From Methanobacterium sp. (GTDB taxonomy: Archaea > Methanobacteriota > Methanobacteria > Methanobacteriales > Methanobacteriaceae), in assembly GCA_028700095.1 (NCBI GenBank), contig JAQVTJ010000060.1, positions 1 through 9,379 on the forward strand: DNA of 9,379 nucleotides. Reading direction: 5' to 3'. Positions within the stretch are counted from its first letter, which is position 1. The number at the start of each line of letters is the position of its first letter. The translations under genes were made by a program, and so were the position numbers. The notes under the pieces are model-generated. The model ran no database searches. It saw nothing but the letters and a program-made list of their open reading frames with translations, and was not told the origin of the DNA. Of the stretch, positions 1-6,221 are shown one piece after another.

Positions 1-1
1 A

Positions 2-1999
2 CCAGGCGCAATTAAACCTGAAGAAAGAATTAAAAGATGGAATAATTCACAAATCATATGTGCAACCCCTCAAACAGTTGAATTGGATATAATATCTGGT
101 CGATATAATATATCAGATGTGTCTATTTTAATTTTTGATGAATGTCATCGTGGAGTAGGATCATATTCCTATGTTTATCTTGCATCTAAATATATGCAAA
201 AATCTAAAAATCCACTAATATTAGCTTTAACAGCATCTCCAGGATGGGATGGAGTAAAAATTCAAGAAGTATGTAAAAATCTTTTTATAAAAGATGTTGT
301 TATTAAAACTGAAGAAGATCCAGATGTTGAGCCATATTTCAATCCAGTAGAAGTTAAATGGATAAAAATAGAACTTAACCAGGAACTAAAAGATATAAAA
401 TCATATCTTGAAAAAGCATTAAAAGCCCGTTTAAACACACTTAAAAAAATAGGTGTTATTCGGTCTGTTTCAAATATCAGTAAAAAAGATGTTCTTATAG
501 CCAAAGGAAAAGCACAAAATAGGATTGGACGCAGTATTCATCCACCTAAAAAATGTTTTATTGCAGTTTCTCTTTTAACTGCAGTTATAAATATATTACA
601 TTCACTTGAACTTTTAGAAACACAAGGAACAACCACTCTCCAAAAATACTTTGAACGTTTAAAGAAAAAAAAGACAAAAGCTGCCAAGGGACTTATTAAT
701 GATGCTAACTTTCAAATGGCAATAGGCCTTACAGAAACTGCATATAAAAATGGGATTGATCATCCTAAACTTGAAAAACTTACAAGTATCCTTAAAAAAG
801 AAGTTAAAAATCAAGGATCTAAAATAATTGTATTTACACAATTTCGTGATTCAGTGGAAAATATTTACCAAAATTGTACAGCAGAGAGTATAAATGCTGT
901 TAAATTCTTTGGACAAGCATCCAGAGAAAATGAGAAAGGATTAACACAAAAAAAGCAAAAAGAAATAATTGATGATTTTAAAAACGGAGAATATGATGTT
1001 CTAATATCTACAAGTGTTGCAGAAGAAGGTATAGACATACCTGCAGTGGATTTAGTGGTTTTATATGAACCAGTTCCATCTGAAATAAGAATGATCCAAA
1101 GAAGAGGTAGAACTGGACGTAAAAATATAGGTAAAATGTCCATATTAATAACCAAAGGAACTAGAGACGAATCATATTACTGGTCAAGTATTAACAAAGA
1201 AAAACAAATGAAAAAACAGCTTTCAAAAAATTATCAAAAAGAATCCACTGATTACACACTTGTTAATACTAATAAAAATATAGTAAATAAAGCTAAAAAA
1301 GAAAATAAAACTGTTATCTATGCAGATTTAAAAGAAAGAAGAATTCTAAGGGAATTAGAAAATTTAAATGTTGAAGTAAAAATTAAAAGTCTTGTTGTTG
1401 CAGATTATCAAATAAGCCAAGAAGTTGCAATTGAAAGAAAAACAGATAAAGACTTTATTAGTTCCATAATGGATAAAAGACTCTATAAACAGGCAAAAGA
1501 ACTTGTTGAAAACTTTAAAAAGCCTCTTATAATACTTGAGGGAACAAATCTATATTCCAGTTCTGTAAATCCCAATGCAATACGAGGAGCTATTGCATCA
1601 ATTGCATTGGACTTTGGCATGCCAATAATACCTACTAGATCTCCTGAAGATACAGCAGCAATGATATACAGAATAGCATTAAGAGAACAGAAACAAAAAC
1701 AACTAGATATTCAGTTAAGAAATGAAAAAAAACCATTAACAACCTGGGAACAACAACTCTTTATAATTGAATCATTACCTAATATAGGACCAGTAACAGC
1801 AAGAAAATTGCTTGAAGAATTTCAAACTGTAAAAGCTATAGTAAATGCATCAGAAGAAGATCTTAAAAAAATAGAAGGTATTGGAAATAAAATTGCACAA
1901 AGAATTATAAGAGTTATAAATTCAGGTTTTGAAACAATTAAACCAGATAAACATGTGACATTAAAGATAGATAATGAATTTAAAGAAAATTTCAAGTAA
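2..1999 (+). CDS. hef: Hef: XPF-family helicase-nuclease (5' truncated by window edge)
   Basis: This is the archaeal Hef protein, which unwinds and cuts branched DNA such as stalled forks. The frame is open from base 2, so the gene begins outside the window and the TTG at 83 is not the start. About 665 residues are visible; the N-terminus with helicase motif I is missing. Counting from base 2, I see TPQT near 22-25, DECH (motif II) at 46-49, TAS (III) at 77-79, an insertion rich in Lys, a motif IV region (IIVFTQFRD), motif V (STSVAEEGIDIP) and QRRGRTGR (VI) at 366-373. An XPF nuclease domain follows, with D442 and E445, then D468, E478-R479-K480 and D484, which are the expected metal-binding acids. 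Two helix-hairpin-helix motifs (PNIGPVTA, IEGIGNKIA) end the protein at about 592-639. The usual Gly before D468 is Ala. The nuclease looks intact, unlike degenerate XPF relatives. Confidence 0.95.
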   Translation, partial: PGAIKPEERIKRWNNSQIICATPQTVELDIISGRYNISDVSILIFDECHRGVGSYSYVYLASKYMQKSKNPLILALTASPGWDGVKIQEVCKNLFIKDVVIKTEEDPDVEPYFNPVEVKWIKIELNQELKDIKSYLEKALKARLNTLKKIGVIRSVSNISKKDVLIAKGKAQNRIGRSIHPPKKCFIAVSLLTAVINILHSLELLETQGTTTLQKYFERLKKKKTKAAKGLINDANFQMAIGLTETAYKNGIDHPKLEKLTSILKKEVKNQGSKIIVFTQFRDSVENIYQNCTAESINAVKFFGQASRENEKGLTQKKQKEIIDDFKNGEYDVLISTSVAEEGIDIPAVDLVVLYEPVPSEIRMIQRRGRTGRKNIGKMSILITKGTRDESYYWSSINKEKQMKKQLSKNYQKESTDYTLVNTNKNIVNKAKKENKTVIYADLKERRILRELENLNVEVKIKSLVVADYQISQEVAIERKTDKDFISSIMDKRLYKQAKELVENFKKPLIILEGTNLYSSSVNPNAIRGAIASIALDFGMPIIPTRSPEDTAAMIYRIALREQKQKQLDIQLRNEKKPLTTWEQQLFIIESLPNIGPVTARKLLEEFQTVKAIVNASEEDLKKIEGIGNKIAQRIIRVINSGFETIKPDKHVTLKIDNEFKENFK

Positions 2000-2015
2000 A
2001 AAAAAAGAGGGATAG

Positions 2016-2020
2016 TTTTT
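2016..2020 (+). terminator. Possible U-tract terminator after hef
   Basis: A run of five T follows the hef stop codon by 16 bases. Archaeal RNA polymerase can terminate at U-rich tracts without a GC hairpin. Just after it, two copies of the self-palindromic octamer ATTATAAT (2025-2032 and 2041-2048) flank eight A. In a genome this AT-rich the evidence is weak. Confidence 0.2.
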
Positions 2021-2094
2021 GTGGATTATAATAAAAAAAAATTATAATAAATCCTTAAAAATGATAATTTAAAGCTAATAAAACTATTAAAATT

Positions 2095-2103
2095 AGGAGT
2101 GGT
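2095..2103 (+). promoter_or_regulatory. Ribosome binding site that supports a TTG start for trmI
   Basis: AGGAGTGGT resembles the archaeal Shine-Dalgarno consensus AGGAGGTGAT and ends five bases before the TTG at 2109. There is no ATG at a suitable distance, so this site decides the start. The next in-frame Met (residue 13) would remove the conserved start of the N-terminal domain. Confidence 0.7.
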
Positions 2104-2108
2104 ATATT

Positions 2109-2837
2109 TTGCGTATTTTAATAGATGAAAGAGATAAGAAATATATGGTTGCTGATAAAGAGTTCCATACTGACTTTGGTGTTATTAAAGAAAAAGATAT
2201 TATTGAATCTCAAGCTGGAGATATTCTAAAAACACATTTAGGCAGAGAATTTAAAGTTATAAAACCCAATGTAAATGACTATATTGAACTTATGGAAAGA
2301 AAATGTTCTATTATTCTTCCTAAAGATATTGGTATTATTATAAGTAAAACAGGGGTAGGTTCTGGTTTCAGGGTTTTAGATACTGGAACTGGAGCAGGAG
2401 CTACTGCACTCCATTTTGGTAATGTTGTTGGTAAAGAAGGAGAAGTATATTCCTATGAAATTCGTGAAGATTTCACAGAAATTGCCAGAAAAAATATTGA
2501 AGGGTTTGGACTTGAAAATGTACAAATAAAATGTGCTGATATTACAGAAGGTATAGAAGAAAAAAATTTGGATCTAATTTTTTTAGACCTTCCAAAACCA
2601 TGGGATGTTGCAGAACATGCAAAAGAAGCACTTAAAATAGGTGGATATGTTGCTACATACACTCCATTTATAGAACAGGTCCAAATTTTGCAAAGAGTAC
2701 TTAAAAAAGTTGGTTTATCAGGTGTTGAAAGTTTTGAATGTATTTTTAGAGGTATTGAAGTTACAAATAAAGGAACAAGGCCAAAAACAAGAATGGCAGG
2801 TCATACAGGATATCTTACATTTGCAAGAAAGCTTTGA
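2109..2837 (+). CDS. trmI: tRNA (adenine-N1)-methyltransferase TrmI (m1A57/58)
   Basis: This is a class I SAM-dependent methyltransferase of 242 residues, the usual length for archaeal TrmI. Homologues methylate N1 of A58, and in several archaea also A57, in the T-loop of tRNA; m1A57 is the precursor of 1-methylinosine. Visible parts are an N-terminal beta-rich domain (1-70), the SAM-binding loop DTGTGAG at 91-97, the acidic ribose-binding residue E117 after strand 2, D144 at motif III, and the catalytic-pocket motif DLPKPW at 160-165. The family-specific C-terminal block with RPKTR and GHTGYL lies at about 224-236. The gene starts with TTG behind a good ribosome binding site. Older annotations sometimes call such genes protein-L-isoaspartate methyltransferase-like, but the DLPKPW and GHTGYL blocks fit TrmI. 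It lies 109 bases after hef, with no functional link evident. Confidence 0.93.
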   Translation: MRILIDERDKKYMVADKEFHTDFGVIKEKDIIESQAGDILKTHLGREFKVIKPNVNDYIELMERKCSIILPKDIGIIISKTGVGSGFRVLDTGTGAGATALHFGNVVGKEGEVYSYEIREDFTEIARKNIEGFGLENVQIKCADITEGIEEKNLDLIFLDLPKPWDVAEHAKEALKIGGYVATYTPFIEQVQILQRVLKKVGLSGVESFECIFRGIEVTNKGTRPKTRMAGHTGYLTFARKL

Positions 2838-2854
2838 AAAAATTTAATATTAAT

Positions 2855-2865
2855 TTTATATAAAA
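2855..2865 (+). promoter_or_regulatory. TATA box candidate for pyrB
   Basis: TTTATATAAAA closely matches the archaeal TATA consensus. It would place transcription start near 2887 and give a leader of about 70 bases before pyrB. A second TATA-like site, CATATAAAA, lies at 2885-2893 and would start near 2916. A perfect 10-base palindrome, TTAATATTAA (2844-2853), sits where the BRE would be. No clear terminator separates trmI from pyrB, so readthrough is also possible. Confidence 0.45.
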
Positions 2866-2958
2866 GATTTTATTAGAATATCGACATATAAAAATTAATA
2901 GAAAATATGCTTATGTAGAATATAATTTTTTTAGGAAAATATTGAATGTGGTGTATAA

Positions 2959-3882
2959 ATGGTCTTTGATTTAAAAAATATTATTTCAATAAGCGATTTT
3001 AATAAAGATAATATTGAATATATATTAAAACTTGCTGAGAAAATGGAACCCATAGCACGGTCTAAAAAACAATCCAATGTACTTTCTGGGAAAATATTAG
3101 GAATGCTTTTTTATGAACCATCAACAAGAACTAGATTATCATTTGAAACTGCTATGAAACGTTTAGGTGGTAGTACAATAGGATTTGCAGAAGCTAATGT
3201 TAGTTCAGCAACTAAAGGTGAAAGTTTAAAGGATACTGTGAAAATTGTTGGTGATTATTCTGATGCAATTGTTATAAGACATAATATGGAAGGAACAGCA
3301 CGTTTTGCAAGTAGTGTATCTGATGTTCCAGTAATAAATGCTGGTGATGGTGCTGGTCAACATCCAACACAGACTTTGCTTGATTTATATACTATGAAGA
3401 GGGTGTTGGGTAAAATTGATAATCTCCATGTTGCATTAGTTGGAGATCTTAAATATGGTAGAACAGTTCATTCATTAGCTTATGCACTTGCAATGTTTGA
3501 TGTTAAAATGAGCTTTGTTTCTCCACCAGAACTTAAAATGCCAAATGGAATAGTGCATGATTTAAATAAAATTGGTGTTTCTATTAATGAAACAGCAGAT
3601 ATACATAGTGTTCTTGAAGATTCAGATGTTTTATATGTTACTAGAATCCAAAAAGAAAGATTTCCTGATCCTGAGGAGTTTTCAAAAATTAAAGGTGCTT
3701 ATATGATTGATAAAAAATTGGTTGAAGACAGTGATTTAATTGTTATGCATCCTCTTCCAAGGGTTGATGAAATATCATATGATGTAGATAACACCAAATA
3801 TGGAAAATATTTTGAACAAGCATTTTATGGTGTTCCTGTTCGTATGGCACTATTAAAATCAATAATTGATAGTTTTGAATAG
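2959..3882 (+). CDS. pyrB: Aspartate carbamoyltransferase, catalytic chain
   Basis: This cytoplasmic enzyme joins carbamoyl phosphate to L-aspartate, the committed step of pyrimidine synthesis. The product has 307 residues, the normal length. The carbamoyl phosphate site STRTR is at 55-59 (within a STRTRLSFE block), the mobile loop lysine is K86 (SSATKGES), HPTQ is at 135-138, and R168 ends GDLKYGR. R229 matches the aspartate-binding arginine, and HPLPR is at 264-268. Every key residue of the family is present. The ATG has GGTG five bases upstream. The regulatory chain gene pyrI, often next to pyrB in archaea, is not in the window: downstream comes the convergent cdc6 gene, and upstream is trmI. 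Whether a holoenzyme with PyrI forms depends on a gene elsewhere. Confidence 0.97.
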   Translation: MVFDLKNIISISDFNKDNIEYILKLAEKMEPIARSKKQSNVLSGKILGMLFYEPSTRTRLSFETAMKRLGGSTIGFAEANVSSATKGESLKDTVKIVGDYSDAIVIRHNMEGTARFASSVSDVPVINAGDGAGQHPTQTLLDLYTMKRVLGKIDNLHVALVGDLKYGRTVHSLAYALAMFDVKMSFVSPPELKMPNGIVHDLNKIGVSINETADIHSVLEDSDVLYVTRIQKERFPDPEEFSKIKGAYMIDKKLVEDSDLIVMHPLPRVDEISYDVDNTKYGKYFEQAFYGVPVRMALLKSIIDSFE

Positions 3883-3947
3883 AAAAAAAATAGTATAATA
3901 AATAAATTGTTAATATGGAATGTATATAATTTTTAACCATTCCATAT
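3883..3947. terminator. Convergent terminator region between pyrB and cdc6
   Basis: A perfect 10-bp inverted repeat, ATATGGAATG (3913-3922) and CATTCCATAT (3938-3947), encloses a 15-base loop. Its right arm lies inside the last codons of cdc6. A run of eight A at 3883-3890, directly after the pyrB stop, would be U8 at the end of a leftward cdc6 transcript. The + strand has a T5 run at 3930-3934 in the loop. The arrangement fits a shared terminator for the two converging genes, but function is inferred. Confidence 0.5.
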
Positions 3948-5081
3948 AGCATCTTCTAAAAGCTCAATTTCACATTGAAGATCAATTATATTTGTTCTAC
4001 CTTTTCCCCTTCCTCGAGATATTGTTTTGGTTGATATAAGACCTAACATCTCTAATTCATTTATGAAATCGAAAATTCTTCTATATGATACTGAATCTCC
4101 TTTAGAAAATTCTTTATATACTTCATAAAGCCTTCCTGATGTTATTTCTTCTTTTTCTTTAGTTAAATATAGTATTGATTCAAGAACTTTTTGTTGTTGG
4201 CTTGGTAACGTCATTACAATATCTGTAACTTTATTATGTTCTATGTAGTCCTTGGCTTCTCTTACATAATTTTCAAAAACAGTTTCTGAAGTTTTTTCAT
4301 CAGCAAGTTCGCCAGATGTACGGAGTAAATCCAATGCATATCTTGCATCACCTTCTTCTTTAGCTGCAAGAGCTGCACATAATGGTATAACATCATTATT
4401 AAGAACTCCTTCTTTAAATGACATTTCTGATCTTTCTTGGAGAATATCTACTAATTGTTGAGCATTGTAAGGTGGAAATACAATTTCCCTATCTCTTAAA
4501 CTACTTCTTACTCTGGGTTTGATAAATTGTTTGAAATCCACAAAATTGCTTATAGAAGCAATTGCAACATTATCTGTTCTTGTTAAAGTGTATAGAAGTC
4601 CATCACCATCATTTTTTAATAAAATATCAACTTCATCAAGTATTATAATTAATATAAGATCTTTTCCAAACACATTTTTCTTGAAAAGATTACGGAAAGC
4701 ATTAATTACTTCTGCTTTAGTCCAGCCCCTATAAGGAACATTTTGTCCCATTTGCTGACATAAACGGGCAATAACCTGATATTCAGTTGTGTAATCTGTG
4801 CATCTTATATATTCAACCCTAACATTAACATTTTTTTCTTTAGAGATTTGTTCTAATTGTTTTCTTGCGAATTTGGCAACTGCGGTTTTTCCAGTTCCAG
4901 TTTTACCATATATTGTAACATCAGGTGGGGTAACACTGCTCAATGCTTCAATCCAATATTTAGCTACAGATTTAATTTGTTCTTCTCTATGGGGTAATTT
5001 TTCTGGAAGAAATCTATGATCTAAATATTTTTTACATTTAAAAACTGTGTTTTTTTCCCCCAATTCTTCAAATATATTCAT
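3933..5081 (-). CDS. cdc6: Orc1/Cdc6 replication initiator
   Basis: This is an archaeal Orc1/Cdc6 AAA+ ATPase, which binds origin recognition boxes and loads the MCM helicase. With the ATG at 5081 it has 382 residues. Numbered from an alternative GTG three codons upstream, the Walker A motif GKTGTGKT is at 62-69, Walker B IIILDEVD at 148-155, sensor 1 Asn at 182 (SISN), a RVRSSL segment at 193-198 and sensor 2 R250 (GDARYALDLLR). A C-terminal winged helix follows from about 295, with a basic wing RGRGKGR near 359-365 that would contact the minor groove. The gene reads away from the repeat-rich noncoding region upstream, the classic origin-cdc6 layout. I prefer the ATG because GTGAT, which could be read as a start codon at 5090, lies four bases upstream of it and matches the GGTGAT ribosome binding core. 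Whether this is the Cdc6-1 paralogue is inferred from the context. Confidence 0.96.
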   Translation of the reverse strand: MNIFEELGEKNTVFKCKKYLDHRFLPEKLPHREEQIKSVAKYWIEALSSVTPPDVTIYGKTGTGKTAVAKFARKQLEQISKEKNVNVRVEYIRCTDYTTEYQVIARLCQQMGQNVPYRGWTKAEVINAFRNLFKKNVFGKDLILIIILDEVDILLKNDGDGLLYTLTRTDNVAIASISNFVDFKQFIKPRVRSSLRDREIVFPPYNAQQLVDILQERSEMSFKEGVLNNDVIPLCAALAAKEEGDARYALDLLRTSGELADEKTSETVFENYVREAKDYIEHNKVTDIVMTLPSQQQKVLESILYLTKEKEEITSGRLYEVYKEFSKGDSVSYRRIFDFINELEMLGLISTKTISRGRGKGRTNIIDLQCEIELLEDAIWNG

Positions 5082-5090
5082 TAATATCAC
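5082..5090 (-). promoter_or_regulatory. GTGAT ribosome binding site upstream of cdc6
   Basis: On the minus strand the bases before the ATG read GTGATATTA. GTGAT pairs with the 3' end of archaeal 16S rRNA (AUCACCUCC). The same GTG could instead be a start codon served by AGGA three bases further upstream, which would add Met-Ile-Leu. The ATG choice gives the better spacing. Confidence 0.5.
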
Positions 5091-5118
5091 TATTCCTTTT
5101 TTTAAAAAAAAAATTTAA

Positions 5119-5130
5119 TTATAATAAATT
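5119..5130 (-). promoter_or_regulatory. TATA box candidate for cdc6
   Basis: On the minus strand this reads AATTTATTATAA, close to the archaeal TATA consensus and 38-49 bases upstream of the cdc6 ATG. It would give a short leader that still includes the GTGAT site. It lies about 90 bases from the outermost left origin box. Low-complexity A/T surroundings limit confidence. Confidence 0.3.
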
Positions 5131-5219
5131 AATATTATTCCCTAAATTTCAATTTATTTAATTTCATATAATGTTAAATTTTATGGATTTTTATTTTTAA
5201 GATATTATTTTATGGGTAA

Positions 5220-5242
5220 GAGAGGTGCATTTCAAGTGTAAA
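5220..5242 (-). repeat. Origin recognition box 1 (left array)
   Basis: On the minus strand this is a perfect core TTTACACTTGAAA (5230-5242) followed by TGCACCTCTC, so it defines the full-length box. It is the outermost box on the cdc6 side. Confidence 0.9.
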
Positions 5243-5272
5243 AATATATGAACATTGTAGTATTTAAAAGAT

Positions 5273-5295
5273 ATGAGTTACATTTCAAGTGTAAA
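5273..5295 (-). repeat. Origin recognition box 2 (left array)
   Basis: It has the perfect core TTTACACTTGAAA (5283-5295, minus strand) with the diverged extension TGTAACTCAT. Its core starts 53 bases from that of box 1. Confidence 0.88.
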
Positions 5296-5324
5296 AAACA
5301 TGCAAGAAATATCCAAAAAATACT

Positions 5325-5347
5325 GAGAGATGCATTTCAAGTGTAAA
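5325..5347 (-). repeat. Origin recognition box 3 (left array)
   Basis: It has the perfect core (5335-5347, minus strand) followed by TGCATCTCTC, one change from box 1. Spacing from box 2 is 52 bases. Confidence 0.9.
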
Positions 5348-5376
5348 CATCAAAGTATGAATGATATTTTTTTTGT

Positions 5377-5399
5377 AAAAGGTGCATTTCAAGTATAAC
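5377..5399 (-). repeat. Origin recognition box 4 (left array, degenerate core)
   Basis: The core on the minus strand is GTTATACTTGAAA (5387-5399), two changes from consensus. The extension TGCACCTTTT is well kept. It is 52 bases from box 3 and directly borders the A/T-rich core. Confidence 0.8.
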
Positions 5400-5941
5400 T
5401 ATTATTCAGAAAAATGTAATTATTAAATCTTTCGAATTGATTATTAACTCATTAATTTTAGATTTAAATTTCAAAGGATTTTTTAAATAATTAATTAACA
5501 AAAAAAAATGTTTTTACTTCAATTTTTAAATTTAAAAAGTTAGTTTTTTATAAAAATATAGTTATTACACTATGTAATTAATTGGTATTGGGCTTTTTTA
5601 TTTTATATAGTTTCTTATAGGTATTATTTCCTTTTTTAAATAGATATTATTTGCTTATTTTTTTTAATAAATTTGTGTATATAGATATTTTATTATTTTA
5701 TTCTATTAATTAAGAGATATATTTATATAGTATTAGGTTATTATTAAATTTTAGTATAATTAAAATTTTTAAATATAAAATAATTAAATATAATAAAAAT
5801 TATTTAAACCTATTTTTATGCTTATATTCATTATAGAATCTATAATATCTTTTTTTTATATTTTTTTTAGAAAAATTAAAACATGATATATTGTTTTTCT
5901 TAAATTTTTTTATTTTAAAAATAAAGGTTTATTTTATTGTT
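5400..5941. other. A/T-rich duplex unwinding element between the two box arrays
   Basis: These 542 bases lie between the inner boxes. By hand count, 5701-5940 holds 23 G or C in 240 bases (9.6%), and 5761-5820 only 3 in 60. Such a minimum between inverted box arrays is where archaeal origins melt. From about 5820 to 6000 the + strand is T-rich (about 101 T to 57 A in 180 bases). Open frames here are short and lack ribosome binding sites. Confidence 0.75.
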
Positions 5942-5996
5942 TTTACACTTGAAATTGTTGGTTTAATTTTTTTATAATTTTTCTTAAATTTTTTTA
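5894..5996 (+). repeat. Pair of 19-base direct repeats next to the right boxes
   Basis: An identical 19-base sequence (T5, C, TT, AAA, T7, A) occurs at 5894-5912 and 5978-5996, offset by 84 bases. Each copy lies shortly before an inward-facing box (box 5 after 29 bases, box 6 after 16). This suggests a partly duplicated module of T-tract plus box. The low complexity makes chance similarity a concern, but the match is exact. Confidence 0.5.
5942..5964 (+). repeat. Origin recognition box 5 (right array, core only)
   Basis: It has the perfect core TTTACACTTGAAA (5942-5954), but the following bases, TTGTTGGTTT, share little with the GCACC extension. It is therefore a mini-box. It borders the A/T-rich core on the right. 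Confidence 0.85.
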
Positions 5997-6012
5997 ACAT
6001 ATCATATTTTTT

Positions 6013-6035
6013 TTTACACTTGCAATACACCTCTC
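6013..6035 (+). repeat. Origin recognition box 6 (right array)
   Basis: The core is TTTACACTTGCAA (6013-6025), with C in place of A at position 11, and the extension is TACACCTCTC. It is 71 bases from box 5. Confidence 0.87.
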
Positions 6036-6064
6036 ACCTTATTTTTTGCTTAAATAAATATGGG

Positions 6065-6087
6065 TTTACACTTGCAATGCACCCCTC
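6065..6087 (+). repeat. Origin recognition box 7 (right array, outermost)
   Basis: The core TTTACACTTGCAA (6065-6077) is identical to that of box 6, and the extension is TGCACCCCTC. It is 52 bases from box 6 and is the outermost box on the cbiB side. Confidence 0.88.
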
Positions 6088-6209
6088 ATACTTCGGATAA
6101 ATAAGTATAAAATAATTTTAAAAATAAATTGATAATATTTTACAAGATCAGTAATAAATATCTAATAAATTGTAATAAAAAGATATTTTATCTAAAAATT
6201 TCATTAAAA

Positions 6210-6221
6210 AATATATTTAAA
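6210..6221 (+). promoter_or_regulatory. TATA box candidate for cbiB
   Basis: AATATATTTAAA lies about 65-75 bases before the cbiB ATG. It would start transcription near 6240 and leave a leader of about 45 bases with the GGAG site. An odd palindrome AGATA-TTT-TATCT lies just upstream at 6181-6193. Both are weak in this A/T background. Confidence 0.25.

Noticed and set aside
83..85. TTG as the start of the first gene
   Set aside because: The frame stays open to base 2 with conserved helicase sequence (TPQT block) upstream, so the true start is outside the window.
2025..2048. ATTATAAT pair around A8 as a terminator hairpin after hef
   Set aside because: The stem is all A/T, each arm is self-palindromic, and no U-tract follows on the + strand.
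3743..3952. Minus-strand open frame of 69 codons across the pyrB 3' end
   Set aside because: It lies antisense to conserved pyrB sequence, has no ribosome binding site and looks like no known protein.
5220..5399. Regularly spaced repeats that at first look like a CRISPR array
   Set aside because: The 23-base units recur inverted on the other side of an A/T-rich core beside cdc6, are too short and divergent, and match Orc1/Cdc6 boxes.
5401..5940. A structured noncoding RNA or tRNA in the gap
   Set aside because: G+C is about 10% in much of it, with no GC-rich stems or tRNA-like motifs. Stable RNAs in such genomes usually stand out by higher G+C.
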